DNA from: Pseudomonas marginalis
Lineage (GTDB): Bacteria; Pseudomonadota; Gammaproteobacteria; Pseudomonadales; Pseudomonadaceae
DNA: 64,000 nucleotides
Assembly: GCF_900105325.1 (NCBI RefSeq)
Contig: NZ_FNSU01000003.1
Location: 2,852,001 to 2,916,000, forward strand
Direction of reading: 5' to 3'
Shown: positions 10,679 to 18,498 of the stretch, piece after piece
Position numbering within the stretch: position 1 is the first letter of the stretch
Layout of the letters: every line of letters starts with the position of its first letter
Program-made: the position numbers and the translations under genes
The notes under the pieces: generated by a model
Seen by the model: only the letters and a program-made list of their open reading frames with translations
Databases searched by the model: none
What the model was told of the DNA's origin: nothing

Positions 10679-10707
10679 TGGGTGACGCGACAGGCACAGA
10701 ATGTTCC
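10679..10707 (-). promoter_or_regulatory. Candidate hrp box (HrpL promoter)
   Basis: On the minus strand GGAACA is followed by 16 bp and TCACCCA. The HrpL consensus is GGAACC-N15/16-CCACNNA, so each half has one mismatch. The spacing is exact and the position, 44 bp before the start codon at 10635, is right for a promoter. Degenerate matches occur by chance, so this is tentative. Confidence 0.45.
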
Positions 10708-10721
10708 ATTCGATTCTTGTC

Positions 10722-10752
10722 AAAAAAAAACCCCTCGATCGAGGGGTTTTTA
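10722..10752. terminator. Bidirectional rho-independent terminator after flgE
   Basis: CCCCTCGATCGAGGGG (10731-10746) is a perfect 16-bp palindrome flanked by nine A's on the left and TTTTT on the right. It ends the flgBCDE transcript on the minus strand. Confidence 0.9.
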
Positions 10753-10775
10753 AACAAGCGCATTACGCCATGGCA

Positions 10776-12080
10776 TCAGGTCATCTGAATGATGGTCTGC
10801 ATGATGGTGCTCTGGGTGGAGATGGTCTTGGCGTTCGCCTGGTAGTTGCTCTGGGCCTTGATCAGGTCCACCAGCTCGTTGGTCAGGTTGACGTTGGAGT
10901 TCTCCAGGGAGTTGGCCACGATCGAACCCAGGGTACCGGATTGCGGGGCATCGTAACCCGGCTGGCCCGAGGCGAAGGTCTCTCTCCAGGTGGTGCCGCC
11001 CGATGGTTGCAGGCCTTGCTCGTTGTTGAAGCTGGCCAGGGAGATCTGGCCGATGGCCTTGCTCTGCTGGTTGCTGAACGTGGCGAACATTACGCCATTG
11101 CCGTCGATTTTCAGGCCGGTGATCTGGCCAGTGGCGTAACCATCGGTGGTCGGCGGGTTGCGGTAACTGGCGGAGTTGTACTGGGTGATATTGGCCATGT
11201 TGACGGCAATGTTTGGCGCTGTAGCCTTGTTAGCCGTCCATACGCCGTTGGTCACCGAGCCCGGGATCCAACCGGTGAGCGTCAGGGTCGTGCCCGCCAC
11301 ACCACCGGTGCTGATACCCGTCAGTTTACCTGCACCGTCAAAGCTCAATATCGACGGCACGGGAGCAGTAGTACCGGTGGTGGTAGGCTTGGAGCCATCC
11401 AGGTTACGACCGTCAATCAGCGTGTAGGAACTCCACTGGTTGGCGTCGGTTTTCACCATGTACTGCACCATCTCGTGGGAGTTGCCCTGGGAGTCATAGA
11501 GGGTGGTGCTGTACTGGGTGGTGAAAGTGGTGGTGTCGGTCGGGTCGAACGGCTTGGTGGTCTGGTTGATCACCGGCTCCGACGAGTTCAGGTTACTGGT
11601 GGAGTCCACTTTGGTGGACGCCTTCGGTGGCAGGTACGACAGGTTCAATTGCAGGTCGGTCAAGCCGCCTTTGATGATCTTGCCGTCGTCATCTGCCGCG
11701 TAGCCCTGCAGGCGCGAGGTACCGGTGTTGTTGGTGATATAGCCGTCTTTGTCGGCACGGAAGGCACCGCTACGGGTGTATTCCAGCGAGCCATCGCTGC
11801 CCTTCTGCACGAAGAAGCCACCGCCCTGGATCGCCATGTCCAGCACGCCGCCGCTGTTGTTGACGTCACCCTGGGTGAACTGTTGGGACACCGCTGCCAG
11901 GTTCACACCGTTGCCGATGCTGTTCTGGCCGGTGCCCAGTTTGGACGCGGCGTAGATATCCGCGAATTCCGCACGGGACGACTTGAAGCCAGTGGTCGCA
12001 ACGTTGGCAATGTTGTTGCCGGTTACGTCCAGTTGTTTGTTGGCCGCATAGAGGCCGCTAAGGCCGATATTAAAAGACAT
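10776..12080 (-). CDS. flgE: Flagellar hook protein FlgE
   Basis: 434 residues. Polymerises into the extracellular hook joining the rod to the filament; exported by the flagellar type III apparatus. The conserved N-terminus MSFNIGLSGLYAANKQLDVTGNNIANVATTG-type motif (1-31) and the C-terminal heptad segment (NLTNELVDLIKAQ, about 400-430) are the terminal D0/D1 helices shared by axial proteins. The middle is the variable surface region. Last gene of flgBCDE here. It is followed by a strong terminator and a non-flagellar gene rather than by flgF. Confidence 0.95.
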   Translation of the reverse strand: MSFNIGLSGLYAANKQLDVTGNNIANVATTGFKSSRAEFADIYAASKLGTGQNSIGNGVNLAAVSQQFTQGDVNNSGGVLDMAIQGGGFFVQKGSDGSLEYTRSGAFRADKDGYITNNTGTSRLQGYAADDDGKIIKGGLTDLQLNLSYLPPKASTKVDSTSNLNSSEPVINQTTKPFDPTDTTTFTTQYSTTLYDSQGNSHEMVQYMVKTDANQWSSYTLIDGRNLDGSKPTTTGTTAPVPSILSFDGAGKLTGISTGGVAGTTLTLTGWIPGSVTNGVWTANKATAPNIAVNMANITQYNSASYRNPPTTDGYATGQITGLKIDGNGVMFATFSNQQSKAIGQISLASFNNEQGLQPSGGTTWRETFASGQPGYDAPQSGTLGSIVANSLENSNVNLTNELVDLIKAQSNYQANAKTISTQSTIMQTIIQMT

Positions 12081-12111
12081 GTTTCTCTCCCTCTGCCGTA
12101 TTTAGCCGGCT

Positions 12112-12837
12112 CTATGTACCGATAGTCTGAATTTGCGACAGCTTGACGCTGCCCATGCCACCTGCAAGGTTCAGCAGCATTTCGCCGCCGGTCTTGCTCA
12201 ACGTCACGCTGGTCACCGTTGCCGGCAACGAAGTCGCCATGGCCACCGACTCACCCTTGTCGTTCTTGGTCGTCGCCGCGAAGGTGTAGGTGCCGGCCGG
12301 GGCGACCTCACCGTTCTCGTTCTTGCCATCCCAGATAAAGTCTGACGAACCCGCGCTTTGGGCACCCATATCGATAGTGCGCACCACGTTGCCGTCTTTA
12401 TCGGAGATCTTGATCGAGACGTTGCCCGTCGCCGCAGTCACCGCCACCGAACCGGTCATGCTCTTGCTCGTGTCCACCAAGGCCTTGTTGGTCTGGGTAA
12501 TGATCGAGCGCCCCACCAGCGACGAAGCCTGCAGCGCCTGCGAGGAGCTGAAGTTACTGGAGATCGCATTGACCGAGTCGTTCAGGGTGTTGATGCCTTC
12601 CAGGCTGCTGAATTGCGCCAGCTGGGCCACGAACGCACCGTTGTCCTGAGGCGACAGCGGGTTCTGGTTTTTCAGTTGGGTCACCAGCAGTTGCAGGAAC
12701 GCATCCTTGCCCAGGGACTGGCTGCCCGTCGCCGTCTTGGTAGCGTCGGCGACGGTGGTGTTGTCGGTGGCGGTCTTGACCTTGGAGTTGAAAAGGTCCT
12801 GGACTGCCGTGTTGGTCGTGGTATCAACGATGGCCAT
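12112..12837 (-). CDS. flgD: Hook-capping protein FlgD
   Basis: 241 residues. Scaffold that caps the growing hook and is needed for FlgE assembly. The conserved N-terminal segment LGKDAFLQLLVTQLKNQNPLSPQDN (about 42-67), the FlgD hallmark, is followed by the Ig/tudor-like domain with FIWDGKNENGEVAPAGTYTF (about 168-187). No signal peptide, consistent with flagellar export. Sits between flgC (16 bp upstream) and flgE (31 bp downstream) in the sigma-54-driven operon. Confidence 0.95.
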   Translation of the reverse strand: MAIVDTTTNTAVQDLFNSKVKTATDNTTVADATKTATGSQSLGKDAFLQLLVTQLKNQNPLSPQDNGAFVAQLAQFSSLEGINTLNDSVNAISSNFSSSQALQASSLVGRSIITQTNKALVDTSKSMTGSVAVTAATGNVSIKISDKDGNVVRTIDMGAQSAGSSDFIWDGKNENGEVAPAGTYTFAATTKNDKGESVAMATSLPATVTSVTLSKTGGEMLLNLAGGMGSVKLSQIQTIGT

Positions 12838-12853
12838 TATTTGGCGCCCCTTA

Positions 12854-13297
12854 TCACTGACCCAAGGTCAGGACCTTCTGCATCATGGTTTTGGCGGTGT
12901 TCATCATTTCCGCGTTGGTCTGGAACGAGCGGCTGGCGGAGATCATGTCTGCCATTTCCTCGACCACGTTGACGTTGGGGTAATAGACATAACCCTTTTC
13001 GTTCGCGGCAGGATGGTTCGGCTCGTAACGGGCCTCGAGGTTGCTCTGGTCTTCGACCACACCGAGGACCTGCACGCCCTGGCCGGCGGCGTCCTGGTTC
13101 TGGAACAGCGAATCGCTGCCACCGCTCTGGCCGCCCTGGAACATGGTGGCGAACACCGGGTGACGGGCGCGGTAGGTCTGGTCGATGCTCGAAGACACGG
13201 TCTCGGCGTTGGCGATGTTACTGGCGACGGTGTTCAAGCGCGTGGTCTGCGCGCTCATGCCACTGCCGGCAATATTGAAAACACTGGACAGGGACAT
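12854..13297 (-). CDS. flgC: Flagellar proximal rod protein FlgC
   Basis: 147 residues, the usual FlgC length. One of the proximal rod subunits crossing the periplasm. The N-terminal helix MSLSSVFNIAGSGMSAQTTR with the NTVASNIANAET box and the C-terminal MADMISASRSFQTNAEM segment are characteristic. Only 3 bp separate it from the flgB stop, so translation is probably coupled. Confidence 0.96.
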   Translation of the reverse strand: MSLSSVFNIAGSGMSAQTTRLNTVASNIANAETVSSSIDQTYRARHPVFATMFQGGQSGGSDSLFQNQDAAGQGVQVLGVVEDQSNLEARYEPNHPAANEKGYVYYPNVNVVEEMADMISASRSFQTNAEMMNTAKTMMQKVLTLGQ

Positions 13298-13300
13298 GGC

Positions 13301-13708
13301 TTACTCTCCACGCAGGGCTGACATCAGCCCTTTGAATTTACTGTTGAGCAGGGTAAAGCTGGCCTGAAAGTTCACCGAGTTCTCGGCATAGGCCGATTGC
13401 TCCAGCTGGGCGTCGACGGTGTTCTGGTCGATCGACGGCTGCATCGGCGTGCGATACAGCAGCGACTCGTCACCACTGCTCAGGCCTTGCGCTTCGATAT
13501 GACGGCTGTTGGTCATGTTCAAGGCGAAGGTGCCGTTCTTGGTCTTGTCCTGCTGTGCGGCGAGCACGGCGGAAAAATCCAGGTCCCGAGCCTTGTAGTT
13601 CGGGGTGTCGGCGTTGGCAATGTTGTTGGCCAGGACTTCGGCACGCTGGGCGCGGAAGCCCAGGGCTTGTTCGTGGATACCGAGCGCTTTATCGAAGCTG
13701 ATGCTCAT
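13301..13708 (-). CDS. flgB: Flagellar basal-body rod protein FlgB
   Basis: 135 residues. Most proximal rod component, exported early through the flagellar apparatus. Carries the axial-protein motif RAEVLANNIANADTPNYKARD (about 20-40) and a C-terminal helix (NFQASFTLLNSKFKGLMSALRGE). First gene of flgBCDE; a sigma-54 promoter lies 41 bp upstream of the start. Confidence 0.96.
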   Translation of the reverse strand: MSISFDKALGIHEQALGFRAQRAEVLANNIANADTPNYKARDLDFSAVLAAQQDKTKNGTFALNMTNSRHIEAQGLSSGDESLLYRTPMQPSIDQNTVDAQLEQSAYAENSVNFQASFTLLNSKFKGLMSALRGE

Positions 13709-13748
13709 GGCGGAAACCTTTAGGCTGACCTGCTGTTAACAGGGTTAT

Positions 13749-13764
13749 AGCAAGGCGCATGCCA
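13749..13764 (-). promoter_or_regulatory. Sigma-54 promoter of flgBCDE
   Basis: On the minus strand TGGCATG-CGCC-TTGCT matches the RpoN consensus TGGCACG-N4-TTGCW at all but one position, with the GG/GC doublets correctly spaced. Middle-class flagellar operons of Pseudomonas are known to use RpoN with FleQ or FleR. Confidence 0.85.
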
Positions 13765-13853
13765 ATATCTGATACCCCCGTAAATCAAGGGGTTGCGAGG
13801 AGCTTGCCGGCGGCAATGCCAGAAAAGCGGCAACGGGTTTCCGCGTGGCGCCA

Positions 13854-13938
13854 GTAAAGCGGCAATGGGGAGTTGCCGCTTTCTTTAACTTTGCCGCAGA
13901 AACAAATATGGGAGGGGGCAAGCCCCCTCCCATATTAT
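13854..13938. repeat. Two intergenic hairpins between flgB promoter and cheR
   Basis: AAAGCGGCAA/TTGCCGCTTT (about 13854-13883) and a REP-type palindrome ATGGGAGGGGGC/GCCCCCTCCCAT (about 13908-13935). The second lies 13 bp past the cheR stop and probably serves as its terminator on the minus strand. It matches the TGTGGGAGGGGGC REP family seen elsewhere in the window. Confidence 0.7.
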
Positions 13939-13950
13939 TATGTGGCCTGA

Positions 13951-14778
13951 TTATTTAGCCTGGTAGATGATCCCAGGGCTGCATTGCACCATCTGGAAGT
14001 GATCCGGCAAACCATTGAGCGCCTCGGATGCACCGAGAAACAGGTAGCCGCCACGCTTGAGGGTGCCGTGGATGCGCAACAGGATGTCTTTCTTCACCTC
14101 GGCCGAGAAGTAGATCAGCACGTTGCGGCAGAACACCATGTCAAACTTGCCCAGGCTGGCGTAGCTGTCGAGCAGGTTGAACGAGCGAAACTCAACACGG
14201 TTCTTGATCGGCGCCTTGACCGCCCAACGCCCTGCCCCTTTCGGGTCGAAGTAACGTTGCAGGCGTTCCTGGGACAAGCCACGGCCCAGGGCCAGACTGT
14301 CGTACTCGCCGGTCTTGCAATTGGTGAGCATGGTGCCGGACAGGTCGGTGGCGACGATCTGCGCCCCGGCTTTAAGCTGGCCCATGTTGGTCCGCTCGAA
14401 CTCATCGATGGACATCGAAATCGAGTACGGTTCCTGACCCGAAGAGCAGGCGGCCGACCAGATACGCAGGCGCTGGCCCGGGCTGGCCTTGATGGCCTCC
14501 GGCAGCACTTTGCTCTTGAGCACTTCAAAGGGGTAGGTATCGCGAAACCATAGGGTTTCGTTGGTGGTCATGGCATCGACCACCATCTCTTTGAGGCCAC
14601 TGCGCGGCTGGCCCTGGATCCGTTGAACCAACTCGCCCAGGGACTTGATGCCCTGCTGCTCCATCAGTTTGTTAAGACGGCTGGATACCAGGTATTGCTT
14701 GTTTTCACCGAGCAATATGCCACAGGCTTTTTCCAGGAAGACCCGGAACTGTTCAAAATCCAAATTACCCGTAGACAC
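13951..14778 (-). CDS. cheR: Chemotaxis protein methyltransferase CheR
   Basis: 275 residues. Methylates glutamates of chemoreceptors with S-adenosylmethionine, the adaptation step of chemotaxis. The all-helical N-terminal domain (about 1-75) is followed by the methyltransferase fold: TTNETLWFRD, RIWSAACSSGQEPYS (SAM loop), and DMVFCRNVLIYF. Downstream of cheV on the same strand, 41 bp apart, the order of P. aeruginosa cheV-cheR1 next to flgA. Confidence 0.95.
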   Translation of the reverse strand: MSTGNLDFEQFRVFLEKACGILLGENKQYLVSSRLNKLMEQQGIKSLGELVQRIQGQPRSGLKEMVVDAMTTNETLWFRDTYPFEVLKSKVLPEAIKASPGQRLRIWSAACSSGQEPYSISMSIDEFERTNMGQLKAGAQIVATDLSGTMLTNCKTGEYDSLALGRGLSQERLQRYFDPKGAGRWAVKAPIKNRVEFRSFNLLDSYASLGKFDMVFCRNVLIYFSAEVKKDILLRIHGTLKRGGYLFLGASEALNGLPDHFQMVQCSPGIIYQAK

Positions 14779-14819
14779 TGATACCGCCTCTAAAATCGTA
14801 TGACCGCCAGGGGAAAACC

Positions 14820-15752
14820 CTAGCCGTGATCTGCTGCCTTGATCCGGTCGACTACCCGGGATGCCAGGTCATCAGGGCGGAATTTGGCCAGGAAGTCATC
14901 GGCACCGACTTTCTTGACCATCGCCTGATTGAATACGCCCGACAACGAAGTATGCAGGATGATATGCAGTTTTTGCATGCGTGGATCGCTGCGTATCTCA
15001 GCAGTGAGGGTATAGCCGTCCATTTCCGGCATCTCGATGTCAGAGATCATCATCAAGAATTCTTCTTCCGGCTTCTTGCCTTCATCCACCAGCTTACGCA
15101 GGTAATCCAACGCCTGGCGCCCGTCATTGAGGGCGACAACGTCCACGCCGACGGTTTGCAGGCAGCGAGTCACCTGTTTGCGCGCCACCGAGGAGTCATC
15201 CACCGTCAGCACACGCAGCGAGACCGCCTTGTGGGCCGTTTCGGCGTCGACCACACCCACGGAAATCGACTCCGAGGTGGGCGCCACTTCGGCGAGGATC
15301 TTCTCCACGTCGATGATCTCCACCAACTGGTTATCGACCCGCGTCACCGCCGTGAGGTAGTGATCGCGACCAGTGCCCTTGGGCGGCGGATGGATCTCTT
15401 CCCAGTTCATGTTGACGATGCGTTCCACCGAGCGCACCAGGAAACCCTGGGTCTTGGTGTTGTACTCGGTAATGATCACGAACGGGTTCTCGCGATCCTG
15501 CAGGCCAGCCGAACCGGTGGCCAGGGCCAGGTCAAGAATCGGGATAGTCGCACCACGAATATTCGCCACACCGCACACCACCGGACTGGACTTGGGCATG
15601 ATCGTCAGCTTGGGACATTGCAGCACTTCCCGCACCTTGAATACGTTGATGCCATACAGCTGCTTGCCATCCAGGCGAAACAGCAGCAACTCCAGGCGAT
15701 TCTGCCCTACCAGCTGTGTGCGCTGGTTTACTGAATCCATTACTCCTGCCAT
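14820..15752 (-). CDS. cheV: Chemotaxis coupling protein CheV
   Basis: 310 residues. A CheW-like coupling domain (about 15-160; IYGINVFKVREVLQ, VCGVANIRGATIPILDL) is fused to a receiver domain (about 175-305) whose acidic residues are VDDS and whose phosphoacceptor Asp lies in MISDIEMPEMDG. Couples receptors to CheA, and its phosphorylation tunes adaptation. Divergent from flgA, with 93 bp between starts, and probably cotranscribed with cheR. Confidence 0.94.
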   Translation of the reverse strand: MAGVMDSVNQRTQLVGQNRLELLLFRLDGKQLYGINVFKVREVLQCPKLTIMPKSSPVVCGVANIRGATIPILDLALATGSAGLQDRENPFVIITEYNTKTQGFLVRSVERIVNMNWEEIHPPPKGTGRDHYLTAVTRVDNQLVEIIDVEKILAEVAPTSESISVGVVDAETAHKAVSLRVLTVDDSSVARKQVTRCLQTVGVDVVALNDGRQALDYLRKLVDEGKKPEEEFLMMISDIEMPEMDGYTLTAEIRSDPRMQKLHIILHTSLSGVFNQAMVKKVGADDFLAKFRPDDLASRVVDRIKAADHG

Positions 15753-15817
15753 GCCATGACTCCTACGCTAAAACCTTTGGCTATACCTACAAGGGCGGCG
15801 CGCCCCCAACACTAAAA

Positions 15818-15833
15818 CGGCACGAGCTTTGCT
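15818..15833 (+). promoter_or_regulatory. Sigma-54-like promoter just before flgA
   Basis: CGGCACG-AGCT-TTGCT matches the RpoN consensus except the first base, with GG at 15819 and GC at 15831, exactly 10 bp between. Transcription would begin near 15843, only a few bases before the flgA ATG at 15846, so the mRNA would be almost leaderless. Confidence 0.55.
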
Positions 15834-15845
15834 ATTTGTTGAATT

Positions 15846-16610
15846 ATGGACATTAAAACGACAGTTTCCCGACGCCTTCACCTGACACGGTTTTGCAGAT
15901 TGCTCTGCGTACCGCTGGCGCTGCTTGCCTTCAGCCTGGGCACCACGGCCCGTGCAGAGAACGTCACCTTGCCTGATCTACTTATCGGCGTCACTCAAGG
16001 CTTTCTTGAGTTCACTGTAGAAGATTATCTGGCAACCACACAGACGCCGGGGCGTTATGAAATCCAGGTCAACCAGTTGGACCCGCGTCTGCGTATGCCG
16101 ATGTGCGACAAGGAATTGACAGCGACCCTGGAAAGTCCCGCCCAACCCATCGGGCGCGTAACGGTAAAGGTACGCTGCGAAGGCGCCTCGCCCTGGACCG
16201 TGTTCGTACCGGCCCAGGTCAAATTGTTCCGTGACGTGGTGGTGGTTGCCCGCCCACTGAAACGCACGGGCATCATCGGTTTCGAGGACGTTGTATTGCG
16301 TGAACGCGACATCAGCCAGATCAGCCAGGGCTACCTGACATCCCTGGACCAGGCCATCGGGCAGAAATTGACCCGACCAGTGGTCACCGATCAGGTGATT
16401 ACGCTGGTGCACCTGGAACAGGCCGAGGTCATCCGCAAGGGCGATCAGGTGGTGATTTCCGCGAGCAGCGGCGGCTTGAATGTGAAAATGCCGGGCGAAG
16501 CACTGTCCAACGGCGGCATGAGCGAACAGATTCGCGTCAAGAACCTCAACTCCAACCGCGTGATCAAGGCGCGGGTGACAGCCCCAGGGCAAGTCGAGGT
16601 CGCTTTATAG
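15846..16610 (+). CDS. flgA: Flagellar P-ring assembly chaperone FlgA
   Basis: 254 residues. Periplasmic chaperone for polymerisation of the P-ring protein FlgI. A signal peptide runs to TTARA (about residue 37), followed by an AFP/SAF-like region. The C-terminal domain has the typical VVARPLKRTGIIGFEDVVLRERDIS and PVVTDQVITLVHLEQAEVIRKGDQV stretches. First gene of flgA-flgM-flgN. The ATG used here sits very close to a predicted sigma-54 start site, so the start could lie slightly downstream. Confidence 0.93.
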   Translation: MDIKTTVSRRLHLTRFCRLLCVPLALLAFSLGTTARAENVTLPDLLIGVTQGFLEFTVEDYLATTQTPGRYEIQVNQLDPRLRMPMCDKELTATLESPAQPIGRVTVKVRCEGASPWTVFVPAQVKLFRDVVVVARPLKRTGIIGFEDVVLRERDISQISQGYLTSLDQAIGQKLTRPVVTDQVITLVHLEQAEVIRKGDQVVISASSGGLNVKMPGEALSNGGMSEQIRVKNLNSNRVIKARVTAPGQVEVAL

Positions 16611-16687
16611 ATTACTGGTACAGGACGCTGGGTTTTCCTACACTGTGCACGAGAGGCCCCGTGCGGAGATTTATTGTCATTCGCGCC

Positions 16688-16714
16688 TAAAGTTTGTCCG
16701 GGTATGGCCGAAAA
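16688..16714 (+). promoter_or_regulatory. Sigma-28 (FliA) promoter of flgM
   Basis: TAAA (16688-16691), exactly 15 bp, then GCCGAAAA (16707-16714), against the FliA consensus TAAA-N15-GCCGATAA: 11 of 12 defined bases match. It lies 38 bp before the flgM start. It fits the known FliA-dependence of flgMN, by which FlgM limits its own sigma factor. Confidence 0.85.
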
Positions 16715-16751
16715 CATGGCAAGCGTCCAAATACCCAGAGGTTTTTTTATC

Positions 16752-17075
16752 ATGGTCATCGATTTCAGCCGTTTGAATAACACCCCGACGACGTCAGGCA
16801 CTACGCGCACCACCAGTCCCAAGGACAACGTAGAAGCCAAGGCCCCGGCGCTGCCCGCCAAGGCAGAACAGGCCAGTGCCAGCCAGAGCGGGGAATCCGT
16901 ACACCTGAGCAATGAGGCTCAACAGTTGCAGAAGGTCACTGACTCGCTGCGCGATCAACCGGTCGTCAATAAAGCCCGCGTGGCCGAATTGAAACAGGCG
17001 ATCGCCGATGGCAGCTATAAAGTCGACAGCAACCGTGTAGCCAGCAAGCTGCTTAACTTCGAAGCCGAGCGCTAG
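16752..17075 (+). CDS. flgM: Anti-sigma-28 factor FlgM
   Basis: 107 residues. Binds FliA until the hook is complete, then is exported, which releases late flagellar transcription. The start MVIDFSRLNN is preceded by AGAGG; the longer frame from 16674 overlaps the sigma-28 promoter and is rejected. A disordered Ser/Ala/Lys-rich N-terminal half and the C-terminal helices (VNKARVAELKQAIADGSYKVD, VASKLLNFE) are typical of FlgM. Confidence 0.94.
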   Translation: MVIDFSRLNNTPTTSGTTRTTSPKDNVEAKAPALPAKAEQASASQSGESVHLSNEAQQLQKVTDSLRDQPVVNKARVAELKQAIADGSYKVDSNRVASKLLNFEAER

Positions 17076-17123
17076 GCAAAGGCCTGCGCAGGGCTTTTGG
17101 ACGCTTAAAACCCAAGGCCAGCC

Positions 17124-17594
17124 ATGCATCACGACGAACATTTGCTTCAACTGATCATTGATGATCTAGCGCCGACGCAACAATTGCTCGAGCTGCTCAA
17201 AGAAGAATCACTGGCCCTCTATGGCCGGGACATGCCGCTGCTGGAAGAAATTCTGGCACTCAAGCAGTCGTTGATCGTCCTGCTGGAACAGCACGGCAAA
17301 AAACGCAGCCAGATCCTCATCAGCCTCGGCCTGCCGGCAGACCACGACGGCCTGGCGCAGTTGGCCAGCCACTCCTCGGTCGGCGATCAACTGCTGGCCC
17401 AGAGCAAAGAACTCAACCAATTGCTCGCCCAGTGCCAGGAAGCCAACCTGCTTAACGGTCAGTCGATCCAGCTTCAGCAAGCCACGACCGCCAACCAGTT
17501 GCGTATACTCCACGGCGGAGAGCCTCCGGCACTCTATAACGCCCAGGGCTCCACCTCGCGCCTGGTCAAGCCAAGCACCCGCAGCCAAGCCTGA
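17124..17594 (+). CDS. flgN: Flagellar chaperone FlgN
   Basis: 156 residues, mostly helical (LLELLKEESLALYGRDMPLLEEILALKQSLIVLLEQHGKKR-type heptads across 20-60). Cytosolic type III chaperone for hook-filament junction proteins FlgK and FlgL. Follows flgM by 48 bp in the standard flgMN order. The C-terminal tail is polar and less conserved. Confidence 0.9.
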   Translation: MHHDEHLLQLIIDDLAPTQQLLELLKEESLALYGRDMPLLEEILALKQSLIVLLEQHGKKRSQILISLGLPADHDGLAQLASHSSVGDQLLAQSKELNQLLAQCQEANLLNGQSIQLQQATTANQLRILHGGEPPALYNAQGSTSRLVKPSTRSQA

Positions 17595-17690
17595 CACCGG
17601 TTTACAGCGCGCCCTATCCAAGGCGCGCCACATGCTGGCAAAATGCCGGTTCTTGCGTGTAGTCGTATTTTGTCTGGAGATGGAAGAACC

Positions 17691-18440
17691 GTGTTCAACG
17701 CCCTTAATGCGGAAGATGCCCCGCAGCCACCCAAGGTCCTCACCACGCCTCTGGAAATCGCCGGCACCTTGCGGATGCTGCAAGACAGCCATGATCCGCT
17801 GATCATCACTTTCCACGAACGCAGCCAGCGCTTCCAGAGCTACCTGGTGGACGTCAACCGCGACAGCAACATGCTGGCGCTGGACGAAATGATCCCCCGC
17901 GACGGCGAGCGCCACCTCGAAAACGGCGAACCCTTTCGCATCGAAGGTTTCCATGATGGCGTACGCGTCGCCTGGGAAAGCAAAGGCACCCTGACCATCA
18001 GCGAAAAAGGCGGCCACCGTATCTACACCGGCAGCCTGCCGGACGAGGTGGTCTACCATCAGCGCCGCAATGCCTTCCGCGCCGCGTTGAAGCTGGCGCA
18101 ACTGGTGAATATCGAGCTGGGCGGCGAGAAACTTCAGCTGCCGGTCAACGGCAAACTGCTGGATATTTCCGCCACCGGCTGCAAATTGCGTTTTGAAGGG
18201 GATATTTCCGAGCGCCTGCAACTGGGCCAGGTCTACGACCGTTTTATCGCAGCCCTGCCGTTTGGCAGCATGACCACCGCCGTCGAACTGCGATACCTGC
18301 ACTTCGAAGAAAGAATCAACACGACCTTTGCCGGCGTGCGCTTCCACAACATGAGTGGTTTGGTGCAACGCCAGGTCGAGCGCTTTGTGTACCAGCTGCA
18401 GCGTGAAGCACGACGGTTCGACAAAGACGACGATTTTTGA
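17691..18440 (+). CDS. flgZ: Flagellar brake protein with PilZ domain (YcgR/FlgZ)
   Basis: 249 residues from a GTG start (FNALNAEDAPQPPK), preceded by GGAGATGGAAGA; an in-frame ATG at 17643 lacks such a site. The N-terminal YcgR domain (about 10-110) is followed by a PilZ domain with the c-di-GMP motifs RNAFR (RxxxR) near 123 and DISATG (D/NxSxxG) near 155. On binding c-di-GMP the protein slows or biases the flagellar motor. It lies 97 bp after flgN, as in P. aeruginosa. Confidence 0.93.
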   Translation: MFNALNAEDAPQPPKVLTTPLEIAGTLRMLQDSHDPLIITFHERSQRFQSYLVDVNRDSNMLALDEMIPRDGERHLENGEPFRIEGFHDGVRVAWESKGTLTISEKGGHRIYTGSLPDEVVYHQRRNAFRAALKLAQLVNIELGGEKLQLPVNGKLLDISATGCKLRFEGDISERLQLGQVYDRFIAALPFGSMTTAVELRYLHFEERINTTFAGVRFHNMSGLVQRQVERFVYQLQREARRFDKDDDF

Positions 18441-18458
18441 TCCTTAACGATCGCAGAA

Positions 18459-18497
18459 AAAAACGGGCAGACCCTTTGGGATCTGCCCGTTTTTATT
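18459..18497. terminator. Bidirectional terminator flgZ / MFS gene
   Basis: AAAACGGGCAGA (18459-18470) pairs with TCTGCCCGTTTT (18482-18493) around an 11-base loop, with A's before and T's after. It serves both convergent genes; the MFS stop codon lies immediately to the right. Confidence 0.9.
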
Positions 18498-18498
18498 T

